A stretch of 64,000 nt of DNA from Microbacterium protaetiae. GTDB taxonomy: Bacteria > Actinomycetota > Actinomycetes > Actinomycetales > Microbacteriaceae. The position numbers were made by a program, and so were the translations under genes. A model generated the notes under the pieces. That model ran no database searches, had not been told where the DNA came from, and was given only the letters and a program-made list of their open reading frames with translations. Location: positions 2,418,001 to 2,482,000 of the forward strand of contig NZ_CP035494.1 of NCBI RefSeq assembly GCF_004135285.1, given 5' to 3'. Shown piece after piece: positions 44,101 through 52,340 of this stretch. Position 1 is the stretch's first letter, and every line of letters starts with the position of its first letter.

Positions 44101-44926
44101 GGGTGACCGGCACGTTCGAGCCCCACATGATCAGGTATGACGAGTTCCACCAGTCGGCGGATTCGGGAACATCGGTCTGGTCGCCGAACACCTGGGGGCT
44201 GGCCACCGGAAGATCGGCGTACCAGTCGTAGAACGACAGCATCGTGCCGCCCAGCAGGTTCAAGAAGCGCGAGCCCGAGCCGTGCGAGATCATCGACATC
44301 GCCGGGATCGGTGAGAACCCGGCCACGCGATCGGGCCCGTACTTCTTGACGGTGTGCACGTGCGCCGCCGCCGCCATCTCGATGGACTCCGCCCAGGTCG
44401 CGCGCACCAGACCGCCCTTGCCGCGGGCGCTCTTGTACGCTTTCGCCTTCTGCGGATCTTCGACGATCGACTCCCAGGCCTCGACGGGGTCGGGATGCTG
44501 CTGCTTGGCTGCGCGCCACAGATCGAGCAGCGTGCTGCGGATGTACGGGTAGCGCACGCGGGTGGGGGAGTAGGTGTACCAGCTGAACGCCGCACCGCGC
44601 GGGCACCCGCGGGGCTCGTACTCGGGCGAGTCGGGACCCACCGACGGATAGTCGGTCTGCTGCGTCTCCCACGTGATGATGCCGTCTTTGACATACACCT
44701 TCCACGAGCACGACCCCGTGCAGTTCACACCGTGCGTGGAACGGACCACCTTGTCGTGAGACCAGCGGTCGCGGTAGAACACGTCGCCGTCGCGGCCGCC
44801 GTCCAGAAACAGGGTGCGCAGGTCTTGCGATGTCTCGCCGGGTCGGATGAAGCGGCTCAGCGAAAGCAGCGTATCGGCGAGCGGTCCGTCGGTCGCGGGG
44901 TGCGCAGTGCGGATGTCGGGGGTCAT
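41189..44926 (-). CDS. narG: Respiratory nitrate reductase alpha subunit NarG
   Basis: The 1245-residue protein is full length. Near the N terminus lie the FS0 ligands in THGVNCTGSCSWKVYVKDGI and RGCPRGAAFSWYTYSP. A YDWYADLPVASPQVFGDQTD segment carries the Asp that binds molybdenum in NarG. Later stretches include LIMWGSNVPVTRTPDAHFM, LMTSDFRMTSTTLFSDIVLP and the bis-MGD C-terminal domain. No twin-Arg signal is present, as in cytoplasmic-facing NarG. GGAGGAACTGGC precedes the ATG. First gene of narGHJI, divergent from narK. Confidence 0.97.
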   Translation of the reverse strand: MTPDIRTAHPATDGPLADTLLSLSRFIRPGETSQDLRTLFLDGGRDGDVFYRDRWSHDKVVRSTHGVNCTGSCSWKVYVKDGIITWETQQTDYPSVGPDSPEYEPRGCPRGAAFSWYTYSPTRVRYPYIRSTLLDLWRAAKQQHPDPVEAWESIVEDPQKAKAYKSARGKGGLVRATWAESIEMAAAAHVHTVKKYGPDRVAGFSPIPAMSMISHGSGSRFLNLLGGTMLSFYDWYADLPVASPQVFGDQTDVPESADWWNSSYLIMWGSNVPVTRTPDAHFMTEARYRGQKVVVVSPDYTDNTKFADEWASPHPGTDAALGIAMGHVILTEHFVHKRTPRFEDYMRRYTDAPYLVTLEHNGDRLVPGKFVTASDLGEDAASAAHAEFKPAVLDADGTPVVPNGSLGHRFSPEDEGKWNLDLGDVVPQLSIADLAGWDGASAEVALPRFDVAPDAGQEHAGGAGVVGRGVPVRTVNGKTVTTVFDLMLARYGVGRDGLPGEWPTGYDDASTPGTPAWQEEITSVPAEQATRIGREFADNAERSGGRSMILMGAGTNHWFHSDTIYRTFLALTMMTGCQGVNGGGWAHYVGQEKVRPLTGYNQYAGAADWNRPPRQAIGTAFWYLATDQWRYDGLPANQLASPLARGVFDDRTTADCLVESVKRGWMPSYPTFSRNPLDLCDEAEAAGKEPAQYIVDSLNDGSLHYACEDPDAPENFPRVIDMWRANVLGSSGKGNEYFLKHLLGAESAVRVGETPEGSRPRDVRWREDAPLGKLDLLMTSDFRMTSTTLFSDIVLPTATWYEKYDLSSTDMHPFVHSFSPAIDSPWQTRSDFDTFKVLAEKFSELAQTHLGVRRDVVAAPLQHDTPDVMATPHGAVQDLPLKPGVTMAKLIVVERDYPALAEKWKTLGPLAEKLGMVTKGITYHPEPEIDMLGRLNGVVEAGPMAGRVRLDTDRRACEMVLAFSGTTNGRLAVQGFKQLEQKTGQKMAFLAEEHEGTHITFTDVQVQPRSVITSPEWSGSEHGGRRYTAFAVNVEQLKPWHTLTGRQHFFLDHDWMEELGENMPIYRPPLDMARLFGDATPGATGVDAASGAAEVSVRYLTPHSKWSIHSEYQDNLFMLSLSRGGPTIWMSLEDAAKIGVRDNEWIEAYNRNGVVVARAIVSHRMPEGTVYMYHAKDRTVDVPITETSKQRGGIHNSLTRILLKPSHLIGGYAQLAWAFNYLGPTGNQRDEVTTIRRRSQEVQYR

Positions 44927-44948
44927 GCCAGTTCCTCCAGCCTCACGG

Positions 44949-45075
44949 ATACCCCCCAGTATGGAGCGGCACTGATCGGCTTGCTAGGGGCCTCGCCGTT
45001 TTTATTCCCGGACATATCCCACAACGAATAATCACGGTGCGGGGTGTAGATACGGCGCGGCATCGTCGCTACTCT
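44949..45075. promoter_or_regulatory. narG / narK divergent control region
   Basis: The 172-bp gap has TAGATA (45047-45052) and TACTCT (45070-45075), 17 bp apart, as a weak narK promoter. ATAC-N6-GTAT (44949-44962) lies before narG, and TTATTC (45002-45007) is inverted as GAATAA (45026-45031), which could place back-to-back -10 elements. A canonical FNR box is not seen. Confidence 0.4.
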
Positions 45076-45098
45076 GACGCGAAACGAGAGGAATCGTG

Positions 45099-46346
45099 AT
45101 GGCTGAGGCATCGTCCACTCCCGCGTCGTCCACATCGACGAGCTCATCCCCCGATCTACGCGGGGGGATGGGCCAGGTCCTCCTGGCAACCCTTGCATCC
45201 ACCGTCGGCTTCTGGGCGTGGATGGTGATCGGTCCGCTCCAGAACCTCTACACCGAGCAGATGGGCCTGGGCCAGGGGCAGGCGGCACTGCTGCTGGCCA
45301 TGCCGGTGCTCGTCGGAGCTCTCGGCCGCATCGTGGTCGGTGCGCTCACCGACCGGCTGGGCGGCCGCAAAGTTTTTGCGCTGGTTCTGCTCGCCGGCGT
45401 GCCCGCCGTGCTGCTGGTGGCGCTGGCCGGCTCGATCGGCAACTACCCGCTGCTCTTGTTCGCGGCGTTCCTGCTCGGCATTCCGGGCACGATCTTCGCC
45501 GCCGGCATCCCCTTCTCCAGTGCATGGTTCACGCCTGCCCGCCGGGGTTTCGCCAACGGCGTGTTCGGCATGGGCATGATCGGCACCGCGGTCGCGGCGT
45601 TCTTCACCCCGCGGCTGCTGCGCTGGATCGGCTACTGGCCCACGCACCTGCTGGTGGTGGCACTCATGATCGTGATGGCGCTGCTGGTCTGGGTGATGAT
45701 GCGCGATTCGCCGGCATGGACGCCCAGCCGTCAGCCGCTCGTGCCGAAGGTGCTGGGTGCGCTGAAGCTGCCGGTGACCTGGCAGATGGCGTTCCTATAC
45801 GCGATAGTGTTCGGCGGGTTCGTCGCGTTCTCGACGTATCTGCCCAAGTACCTCATGACGATCTATCCGAACGAGGTCGATCCGGTGGGTGCCGGCACTC
45901 GCACCGCGATGTTCGCCGTCGCCGCGGTGATAGCCCGGCCCATCGGCGGTGTGCTCGCCGACCGGTTCGGTCCCAAGATCATCACGCTGTTCTCGCTGGC
46001 CGGAATCGTTGCCGCCGCGTACATCGTGGGCCAGGAGCCGCCCGAGGGGGTGCTCACGGGCGTCGTGTTCCTGCTCATGGCTGCCGCGATGGGGCTGGGC
46101 ATGGGCGCCGTCTTCGCCTGGGTGGGCCCCTCGACGCCCCCCGACAAGGTGGGGGCCGTGACCGGTGTCGTGGCTGCCGCCGGGGGTCTGGGCGGCTACT
46201 TCCCGCCGCTGGTGATGGGTGCGACCTATCACGCCGACACCAACTCGTACTGGCTCGGCCTGTGGCTGCTGGTGCTGGTCGGAGCGCTCGCTCTGGTGGT
46301 GGCGGGGATGCTGCGCGACGCGCGCGCAGCCAAAGCCGGCAAATGA
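45099..46346 (+). CDS. narK: Nitrate/nitrite transporter NarK
   Basis: The 415-residue MFS protein belongs to the NNP family: GFWAWMVIGPLQNLYTEQMG, VGALGRIVVGALTDRLGGRK, a FANGVFGMGMIGTAVAAFF helix and GAVFAWVGPSTPPDKVGAVT with the Gly-rich VVAAAGGLGGYFPPLVMG. Arg residues in helices 2 and 8 (GRIVVG, ARPIGG) would bind the anion. GAGAGGA precedes ATG 45099; a GTG three bases earlier is the alternative. It supplies nitrate to NarG or exports nitrite. Confidence 0.93.
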   Translation: MAEASSTPASSTSTSSSPDLRGGMGQVLLATLASTVGFWAWMVIGPLQNLYTEQMGLGQGQAALLLAMPVLVGALGRIVVGALTDRLGGRKVFALVLLAGVPAVLLVALAGSIGNYPLLLFAAFLLGIPGTIFAAGIPFSSAWFTPARRGFANGVFGMGMIGTAVAAFFTPRLLRWIGYWPTHLLVVALMIVMALLVWVMMRDSPAWTPSRQPLVPKVLGALKLPVTWQMAFLYAIVFGGFVAFSTYLPKYLMTIYPNEVDPVGAGTRTAMFAVAAVIARPIGGVLADRFGPKIITLFSLAGIVAAAYIVGQEPPEGVLTGVVFLLMAAAMGLGMGAVFAWVGPSTPPDKVGAVTGVVAAAGGLGGYFPPLVMGATYHADTNSYWLGLWLLVLVGALALVVAGMLRDARAAKAGK

Positions 46347-46395
46347 CCGGCGGTGAACCGACCCTCGGGCCTGTGCGCATGGCTACGGTGGGGGT

Positions 46396-47436
46396 ATGAC
46401 CGTCGAGAGACTGCCCAGTGTGCACGACCAGCGCGGTCGCGGCCTGCGCGATCTGCGGATCTCGGTGACCGACCGGTGCAACTTCCGATGCGTGTACTGC
46501 ATGCCCAAGGAGATCTTCGGCCGCGACTTCGCGTTCCTGCCCAAGGAGATGCTGCTCACTTTCGAGGAGATCGTCAGGGTCGCACGGGCTGGGATGGCGC
46601 ATGGCGTGCACAAGCTGCGCCTGACCGGTGGCGAGCCGCTGTTGCGGCGCGACATCGAGGAATTGGTCAGGATGCTGGCGGCACTGCGCACGCCCGAAGG
46701 CGACAAGCCCGACATCGCGGTCACCACCAACGGATCTGCGCTCGCGCACAAGGCCGGAGCCCTGCGCGAAGCGGGTCTGGACCGGGTCACCGTCTCGCTC
46801 GACTCGCTCGACGACGCCACCTTCCGCGCGATGAACGATGTCGACTTTCCCCTCGATCGGGTGCTCGCGGGTATCGAGGCGGCCCGGGACGCCGGGTTCG
46901 AGACGATCAAGATCAACACGGTGGTCAAGCGCGGGCTCAACGATGACGACGTGGTGGCCATCGCCGAGCGGTTCAAGGGAACCGGCGTCACCGTGCGCTT
47001 CATCGAGTTCATGGATGTCGGGACCACGAACGGCTGGAATCTCGAGCAGGTGGTGCCCTCGGCCGAGGTGATCGAGCGGATCGGTGCCGTGCATCCGCTC
47101 GAGCCGGTGCCGCCGGCATACTCGGGTGAAACCGCCACCCGGTGGCGTTACCGCGACGGTGACGGTGAGATCGGCGCGATCTCGAGCGTGACGGCGCCCT
47201 TCTGCGGCGCCTGCACCCGTGCGCGCCTTTCGGCCGACGGCAAGCTGTTCACCTGCTTGTTCGCCGCGCGCGGGCACGACCTGCGAAAGCTGCTGCGCGG
47301 CGGCAGCACCGATGCCGAGCTCGAAGCCGCTCTCGCCGAGATCTGGTCGGGCCGCAGCGACAACTACTCCGAGGTGCGTTCGGCCGAGACCGCGCATCCG
47401 CGCGAGCGCATCGAGATGTCGTACATCGGGGGCTGA
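46396..47436 (+). CDS. moaA: GTP 3',8-cyclase MoaA
   Basis: The 346-residue radical SAM enzyme has the CNFRCVYC cluster motif, [28 protein letters not shown], and the C-terminal cluster [18 protein letters not shown], and it ends in Gly-Gly as MoaA does. With MoaC it makes cyclic pyranopterin monophosphate. TACGGT lies six bases before the ATG, so it may be transcribed alone as a leaderless message, although narK ends only 49 bp upstream. Confidence 0.96.
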   Translation: MTVERLPSVHDQRGRGLRDLRISVTDRCNFRCVYCMPKEIFGRDFAFLPKEMLLTFEEIVRVARAGMAHGVHKLRLTGGEPLLRRDIEELVRMLAALRTPEGDKPDIAVTTNGSALAHKAGALREAGLDRVTVSLDSLDDATFRAMNDVDFPLDRVLAGIEAARDAGFETIKINTVVKRGLNDDDVVAIAERFKGTGVTVRFIEFMDVGTTNGWNLEQVVPSAEVIERIGAVHPLEPVPPAYSGETATRWRYRDGDGEIGAISSVTAPFCGACTRARLSADGKLFTCLFAARGHDLRKLLRGGSTDAELEAALAEIWSGRSDNYSEVRSAETAHPRERIEMSYIGG

Positions 47437-47444
47437 GCCTCGGG

Positions 47445-48575
47445 CGGGTTCTGCGCCGCGTCGCGCGGGGCGGTCGCTGGCGCTGCCCGTCTGGGCGCGG
47501 CGTCCTGGCTTGCGCTGTCCGGTTCTGCGTTCGCTGCTCGTTTCTGCTCGCGCTACCCGGTTGGGTTCGGCGTCCTTGCTCGCGCTGTCCTGTTCTGCGT
47601 TCGCGTATGTGATTTGCATGCGCGGATGCGGGTTGGGGTGGCGCGAGGTGTTGGGGATGTCGTCGCGCTGTTCGTTTCTGCGTTCGTTGCTCGTTTCTGC
47701 TCGCGCTACCAGTCTGGGCGCGGCATCCTCGGTCGCGCTACCCGGTTGGGCGCGGCATCCTTGCTCGCGCTGTCCTGTTTTGCGTTCGCGGATGTGATTT
47801 GCATGCGCGGATGCGGGTTGGGGTGGCGCGAGGTGTTGGGGATGTCGTCGCGCTGTTCGTTTCTGCGTTCGCTGCTCGTTTCTGCTCGCGCTACCCGATC
47901 GGGTGCGGCGTCCTCGCTCGCGCTGTCCTGTTCTGCGTTCGCGTATGTGATTTGCATGCGCGGATGCGGGTTGGGGTAGCGCGAGGTGTTGAGGATGTTG
48001 TCGCGCTGTTCGTTTCTGCTCGCGCTGCTCGTTTCTGCTCGCGCGACCTGTTAGGGCGCGGCATCCTTGCTCGCGCTGTCCTGTTCTGCGTTCGCGTATG
48101 TGATTCGCATGCGCGGATGCGGGTTGGGGTGGCGCGAGGTGTTGGGGATGTCGTCGCGCTGCTCGTTTCTGCTCGCGCTGCTCGTTTCTGCTCGCGCTGC
48201 TCGTTTCTGCTCGCGCTGCTCGTTCCTGTTCGCGTTACTCGTTTGGGTTCGGCGTCCTCGGTCGCGCTGTCCTGTTCTGCGTTCGCGTATGTGATTTGCA
48301 TGCGCGGATGCGGATTGGGGTAGCGCGAGGTGTCCGGGATGTCGTCGCGCTGTTCGTTTCTGCGTTCGTTGCTCGTTTCTGCGTTCGTTGCTCGTTTCTA
48401 CGTTCGCTGCTCGTTTCTGCTCCCGCTGCTCGTTTCTGCTCGTGCTACCCGTCTGGGCGCGGCATCCTCGGTCGCGCTACCCGGTTGGGCGCGGCGTCCT
48501 CGCTCGCGCTGTCCTGTTCTGCGTTCGCGGATGTGATTTGCATGCGCGGATGCGGATTCGGGTAGCGCTAGGCTC
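47445..48575. repeat. Tandem array of six long, imperfect units (about 150-240 bp)
   Basis: The conserved module GTGATTTGCATGCGCGGATG starts at 47609, 47794, 47947, 48100 (one change), 48291 and 48533; spacings are 185, 153, 153, 191 and 242. Spacers consist of shuffled short words such as CTCGTTTCTGCTCGCGCT, including a 19-bp subrepeat near 48159-48235. Long frames cross it on both strands, but they follow from the repetition. The sixth module runs straight into the promoter of the GNAT gene. No gene is supported in these 1.1 kb. Confidence 0.9.
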
Positions 48576-48581
48576 GTGCCG

Positions 48582-49184
48582 GTGAGCAGCATCCGCCCTT
48601 TCCGCACCGGTGATGAGCCGGCACTCGCTGAGGTCTGCGTGCGCACGGCCGCGTTCGGGGGCGATGCGACGGGTGTGCTGTCCGACGATGAGATCTGGCC
48701 GGCGATCTTCGCGTTGCCGTATGTGCGCCGGCATCCCGACGCCGCGTTCGTGGCCGAGACCGATGACGGGCGTGTGGCCGGGTACATCGTTTGCGCCCCG
48801 GATTCCGACGAGTTCGAGAACTGGTTCGCGGCCGAGTGGTGGCCGCCGCACGCCGAGCGCTGGCCTGACGCGGACGGCCGTTCGGCGACCGAACGCGACA
48901 TCCTGAGCTATGCGAACGGACGAGGTCGGACTCCGAACCCGTGGCAGGCCGCCGGATATCCCGCACACCTACACATCGACCTGCTGCCCGAGCTGCAGGG
49001 GCAGGGCTTGGGACGCCTGCTCATCGAGACGCTGATCGCGCGGCTTCGCGAGCTTCATGTGCCCGGCGTGCACCTTGTGGCGCCTGCCGCGAACGCGGGC
49101 GCCGTCGCCTTCTACCCGCGGGTGGGGTTCACACCTCTGTTCGCCACGAGTGACGACGATCGCGCGTTCGGGAGGTTTCTCTGA
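48582..49184 (+). CDS. GNAT family N-acetyltransferase
   Basis: The 200-residue protein has a GNAT core in its second half: HLHIDLLPELQGQGLGRLLI with the acetyl-CoA loop Q-G-x-G-R, then NAGAVAFYPRVGFTPLF. The Trp-rich middle (NWFAAEWWPPHAERW) is typical of the group near bacterial O-GlcNAcase C-terminal acetyltransferase domains. The substrate is unknown. TAGGCT (48569-48574) seven bases before GTG 48582 supports this start; GTG 48576 is the alternative. The stop overlaps the VOC gene. Confidence 0.85.
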   Translation: MSSIRPFRTGDEPALAEVCVRTAAFGGDATGVLSDDEIWPAIFALPYVRRHPDAAFVAETDDGRVAGYIVCAPDSDEFENWFAAEWWPPHAERWPDADGRSATERDILSYANGRGRTPNPWQAAGYPAHLHIDLLPELQGQGLGRLLIETLIARLRELHVPGVHLVAPAANAGAVAFYPRVGFTPLFATSDDDRAFGRFL

Positions 49185-49567
49185 GCGGTTTCCACCACGT
49201 CGAGCTGTGGGTCACCGATGACGAGACGACGTGGGCGGAATGGTCGTGGTTGCTGGAGCGGGTCGGGTTTCGTCTGGCCGAGACCTGGCCCGGCGGTCGG
49301 TCATGGGATGCCGGCCACGGATACCTCGTCTTGACGACCTCGCCGAACCTGCAGCCCGTCCCGCACGATCGAAGGCGACCCGGTATGAACCATCTCGCGT
49401 TTCAGGCCGGTTCGCGCGCGCACGTCGACGCGATCATGGCCGCCGCCTGCGCGCATGGCTGGACTGCGCTCTATCAGGAGCGGTACCCGCACGCCGGTGG
49501 CCCTGACCACTACGCCGGATGGCTCGAGAACTCTGCCGGGTTCAAAGTCGAGGTCGTGGCATCCTGA
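49181..49567 (+). CDS. VOC (glyoxalase/bleomycin resistance) family protein, probable CTG start
   Basis: The 128-residue protein has the VOC pattern: FHHVELWVTDDETTW with the first metal-site His, MNHLAFQAGSRAHVDAIM, and a final ENSAGFKVEVV with the Glu ligand. The reading frame has no ATG before codon 71. GGAGG (49171-49175) stands five bases before CTG 49181, which overlaps the GNAT stop as CTGA, so CTG is the most likely start. Its stop region is the first unit of the downstream repeat array. Function could be isomerase, dioxygenase or resistance. Confidence 0.75.
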   Translation: MSGFHHVELWVTDDETTWAEWSWLLERVGFRLAETWPGGRSWDAGHGYLVLTTSPNLQPVPHDRRRPGMNHLAFQAGSRAHVDAIMAAACAHGWTALYQERYPHAGGPDHYAGWLENSAGFKVEVVAS

Positions 49568-49775
49568 CCTCACCGCGGCGTGGCAACCTAACCCCACCGA
49601 GGTCGTGGCATCCTGACCTCACCCCGGCGTGGCATCCTGACCTCACCCCGGCGTGGCAACCTAACCCCACCGAGGTCGTGGCATCCCGACCCCATCCCGG
49701 CGTGGCATCCTGACCCCATCCCGGCGCGGCATCCTGACCCGATCCCGGCGTGGCATCCTGACCCTGCCCCGGTGA
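49556..49775. repeat. Tandem array of nine 24/25-bp units after the VOC gene
   Basis: Units marked by GTGGCATCC or GTGGCAACC begin at 49556, 49580, 49605, 49629, 49653, 49678, 49702, 49726 (GCGGC) and 49750. The first unit contains the VOC stop codon (GTGGCATCCTGACC), so the array repeats the gene's end. It stops eight bases before the alcohol dehydrogenase gene on the other strand. Confidence 0.9.
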
Positions 49776-49782
49776 CCCGGCG

Positions 49783-50862
49783 TCAGGCCTCGGCATACCT
49801 CATGACGATGCGCCCTTCGATCTGACCGTGCTCCATGCGCTCGAAGATGTCGTTGATGTCATCGAGGCTCTCCACCGACGACACCGTGGGGTGGATGGCG
49901 CCGCGGGCGTAGAAGTCGAGTGCTTCGACCATGTCTTGCCGCGTGCCCACGATCGAACCGCGAATGGTGATGCGGTTCAGAACGGTGGAGAAGATGTCGG
50001 CGGGAAAGGTCCCGGGCGGCAGACCGACGAACACCACGGTGCCGCGCCGCCGGCACATCCCGGTTGCCTGACCGAATGCCTCGGCATGCACGGCCGTGAC
50101 CAGCACGCCGTGGGCCCCGCCGGTCTGCTCCTGGATGGCGGCGACCGGGTCGGTCGTGGCGGCGTTCACGGTCACCTCGGCGCCGTGCGTGCGAGCCAGG
50201 GCGAGCTTCTCGTCGTCGATGTCGACGGCTGCCACGCGCATGCCCATGGCCACCGCGTACTGCACCGCGACGTGGCCGAGACCGCCGATGCCCGAGATCA
50301 CGACCCATTCGCCGGGCGCGACTTCGGTCTCTTTCAGGCCCTTGTAGACAGTGATGCCCGCACACAGAATCGGCGCGACCTCGACAGGGTCCGACCCCTC
50401 GGGGATGCGGGCGGCGAAACGCTCGTCGACGAGCATGTACTCCCCGAAGCTACCATCGACGCCGTACCCGCCGTTCTTCTGCTGCAGACAGAGCGTCTCC
50501 CAACCGGTGCGGCAGTATTCGCAGGTTCCACACGCGCTCCACAGCCACGCGTTGCCCACCTTGTCGCCGATCGCAAGAGTGGTCACGTCCTCGCCGAGGG
50601 CGACGACCTCGCCGTAGCCTTCGTGCCCGGGGATCAGCTCGGGTTTGGGCGGCACCGGCCAGTCGCCGCGCGCGGCGTGCAGATCGGTGTGGCACACGCC
50701 GCTCGTGATGACGCGCACGAGTGCCTCACCGGGGCCGGGTGTGGGAATGGGCACCTCGCGGATCTCGAGGGGCTTGTCGGGGGCGATCACGACGGCCGCG
50801 CGCATCGTCGCCGGAAGCGACACCGGGGCCTGGCTCGGAACGGATTGAAGATTCGTCGACAT
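49783..50862 (-). CDS. adhP: Zinc-dependent alcohol dehydrogenase (AdhP-type)
   Basis: The 359-residue enzyme has the catalytic zinc ligands in SGVCHTDLHAARG and PGHEGYGEVV, the structural zinc motif CGTCEYCRTGWETLC, and the NAD-binding VVISGIGGLGHVAVQYAVAM with DIDDEKLALA. It interconverts short-chain alcohols and aldehydes. GGAGGAAGTGAG precedes the ATG, giving a long N-terminal lead of about 20 residues; M20 is a possible alternative start. A TGTGGTC palindrome lies in the promoter. Confidence 0.93.
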   Translation of the reverse strand: MSTNLQSVPSQAPVSLPATMRAAVVIAPDKPLEIREVPIPTPGPGEALVRVITSGVCHTDLHAARGDWPVPPKPELIPGHEGYGEVVALGEDVTTLAIGDKVGNAWLWSACGTCEYCRTGWETLCLQQKNGGYGVDGSFGEYMLVDERFAARIPEGSDPVEVAPILCAGITVYKGLKETEVAPGEWVVISGIGGLGHVAVQYAVAMGMRVAAVDIDDEKLALARTHGAEVTVNAATTDPVAAIQEQTGGAHGVLVTAVHAEAFGQATGMCRRRGTVVFVGLPPGTFPADIFSTVLNRITIRGSIVGTRQDMVEALDFYARGAIHPTVSSVESLDDINDIFERMEHGQIEGRIVMRYAEA

Positions 50863-50909
50863 GAGCTCTCACTTCCTCCGGGGCGGTCTGTCGCCGTCCT
50901 CTGAGACAG

Positions 50910-50939
50910 AGAATACCCGAATGTGGTCAGACCACACAA
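50910..50939 (-). promoter_or_regulatory. adhP promoter with a GntR-like palindrome
   Basis: TGTGGTC-A-GACCACA (50922-50936) is a perfect 15-bp palindrome. On the minus strand TATTCT (50915-50910) can be the -10 and TTGTGT (50939-50934) the -35 with an 18-bp gap, so the palindrome fills the spacer. The shape TGGTC-N-GACCA is that of many GntR-family operators. Confidence 0.55.
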
Positions 50940-51013
50940 GAGACGTGCACAAGGGTGCCCCGACGCCGCGCTATCGCGGGACGTCGGCGCGCTTGGGCGA
51001 TGCGCGATGCGGG

Positions 51014-51568
51014 CTATTCGGTCGGCGCACGCAAGTCACGCACGCGCCGGCGTTCTCGAAGAGCCGGGATGCCGGTGGTACCGACGATGCGCTCGTCGTC
51101 CTTCACCGTCCCGTCCTCATGCCATCCGTGCCGCTCGTAGAACGATGCCGCGCGCTCGTTGCCGTCGAGCACCCAGAGCGAAGCGGTGGGGAACCCCGAC
51201 GCACGCAGCGACTGCTCGGCCGCGACCATCAGCGCATGCCCGACACCGGTCGACCAGTGTGCCGGCAAGGCGTACAGCGCGAACAGCTCACCGCGCACGG
51301 CCGCGCCCGGGTCATCGTCGCGGCACGCCCCCACCGATGCCCACCCGAGGGCCCGCCCCCCGCGCAGAGCGAGGAACTCGACGGCGCGGGGATCAGCGTG
51401 ATACCGGGTCCAGTCCTGTGCGCGCCGGTGCGCTTCGGTGGTGATGTCGAGACGGCTCAGCAGAGCGTCGGGGATGAGCCCGTCATACGCGACGCGCCAA
51501 GAGGTCACCCGGATCGTCGCAATAGCGCGCGCGTCGGCCGCTGTCGCACGCCGTACCGTGAGCGTCAT
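51014..51568 (-). CDS. GNAT family N-acetyltransferase
   Basis: The 184-residue protein has the GNAT outline: VRRATAADARAIATIRVTSW, ELFALYALPAHWSTGVGHAL as the acetyl-CoA site (variant of the usual Q/RxxGxG/A), and SLWVLDGNERAASFYERHGW. The substrate is unknown. TACTGT six bases before the ATG supports the start. It ends with a basic tail. Confidence 0.88.
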   Translation of the reverse strand: MTLTVRRATAADARAIATIRVTSWRVAYDGLIPDALLSRLDITTEAHRRAQDWTRYHADPRAVEFLALRGGRALGWASVGACRDDDPGAAVRGELFALYALPAHWSTGVGHALMVAAEQSLRASGFPTASLWVLDGNERAASFYERHGWHEDGTVKDDERIVGTTGIPALRERRRVRDLRAPTE

Positions 51569-51594
51569 GAGCCGACAGTACTCGGGATGCCGCG

Positions 51595-52239
51595 CTAGGC
51601 GTACGCCGCTGCGCTCGCCTCATCGCTGACCGGTGCAGGACTCATCGTGAGCTGGATGTGGCACTGCGTCGGATCGCACGCCGGCAGCATCCCCTCGACC
51701 GCGAGCGGGCCGCCGGCCTCGCTCAGGACGCCCTGCATGAGGGCGATGTGTACCGCGCACAGCACATCGCGGTGCGCTGCCTGCGACCGCGCGTGCTCGC
51801 ACGGAGTGAGATCGACGGTGAGCTCTTCGGTGTCGACGATCGGGTCGAATCCAGCGTCTTGCAGGTCTTCGACGAGGGCGTCGAGCTGGTGCTGGGCGTC
51901 GTCGGGCAGCTCCGACTCGGTCCATGGCATCACCCGGCGCATGAGGTCGCCGCGCTCGGCGGCTTCGCGCACTCGCTGCTGCGCGATCGGGCTGTGCGGG
52001 GCATCCGGCCCCGACACGGCGCTGTAAAGGATGCGGGGGCGCCCGCGGGTCGTGCGTCGCTCGGCCTCGGGCACGACGTAGCCGCCCTCGATGAGGCGCT
52101 GCAGATGCTCGCGCACCGTATTGGGATGAAGGCCGGTGGCCTTCGTGAGATCGCTGATGGTGACGGCGGGATGCTCCTGGAGCATGTGCATGATCTCGAC
52201 CCGCGAGTAGCTGGAGATCGCGCTGTAGGCGGTGGCCAT
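51595..52239 (-). CDS. Winged-helix regulator with a C-terminal four-Cys motif (SufR/ArsR-like)
   Basis: The 214-residue protein has a DNA-binding domain (about 1-75; SRVEIMHMLQEHPAVTISDL, TKATGLHPNTVREHLQRL, wing RRTTRGRPRILYSA) and a C-terminal domain with Cys in the pattern C-x13-C-x26-C-x4-C (CEH...CAVH...CDPTQC). Such clusters in SufR-type repressors hold an iron-sulfur cluster, so redox or nitric oxide sensing is possible. GATAAT lies six bases before the ATG. It is divergent from an SDR gene. An upstream extension of the frame to 52362 is unlikely. Confidence 0.8.
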   Translation of the reverse strand: MATAYSAISSYSRVEIMHMLQEHPAVTISDLTKATGLHPNTVREHLQRLIEGGYVVPEAERRTTRGRPRILYSAVSGPDAPHSPIAQQRVREAAERGDLMRRVMPWTESELPDDAQHQLDALVEDLQDAGFDPIVDTEELTVDLTPCEHARSQAAHRDVLCAVHIALMQGVLSEAGGPLAVEGMLPACDPTQCHIQLTMSPAPVSDEASAAAYA

Positions 52240-52340
52240 GGGTCCATTATCCCTGTCGCGCCGTGCCGGGGGCGCGTGGCGCGGCGTCGCGGATTGTTCC
52301 GGTGGGCACCGTGGCGCCGGGCCGTTGGTGCGCATAGCAT

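Noticed and set aside
47614..48323. Long repetitive open frames on both strands within the six-unit array
   Set aside because: Frames exist because the repeats lack stop codons; the predicted peptides have no fold-like pattern and all frames look alike.
47445..49775. CRISPR array
   Set aside because: Units have variable length and diverged sequence, spacers are not unique, and no cas genes are near.
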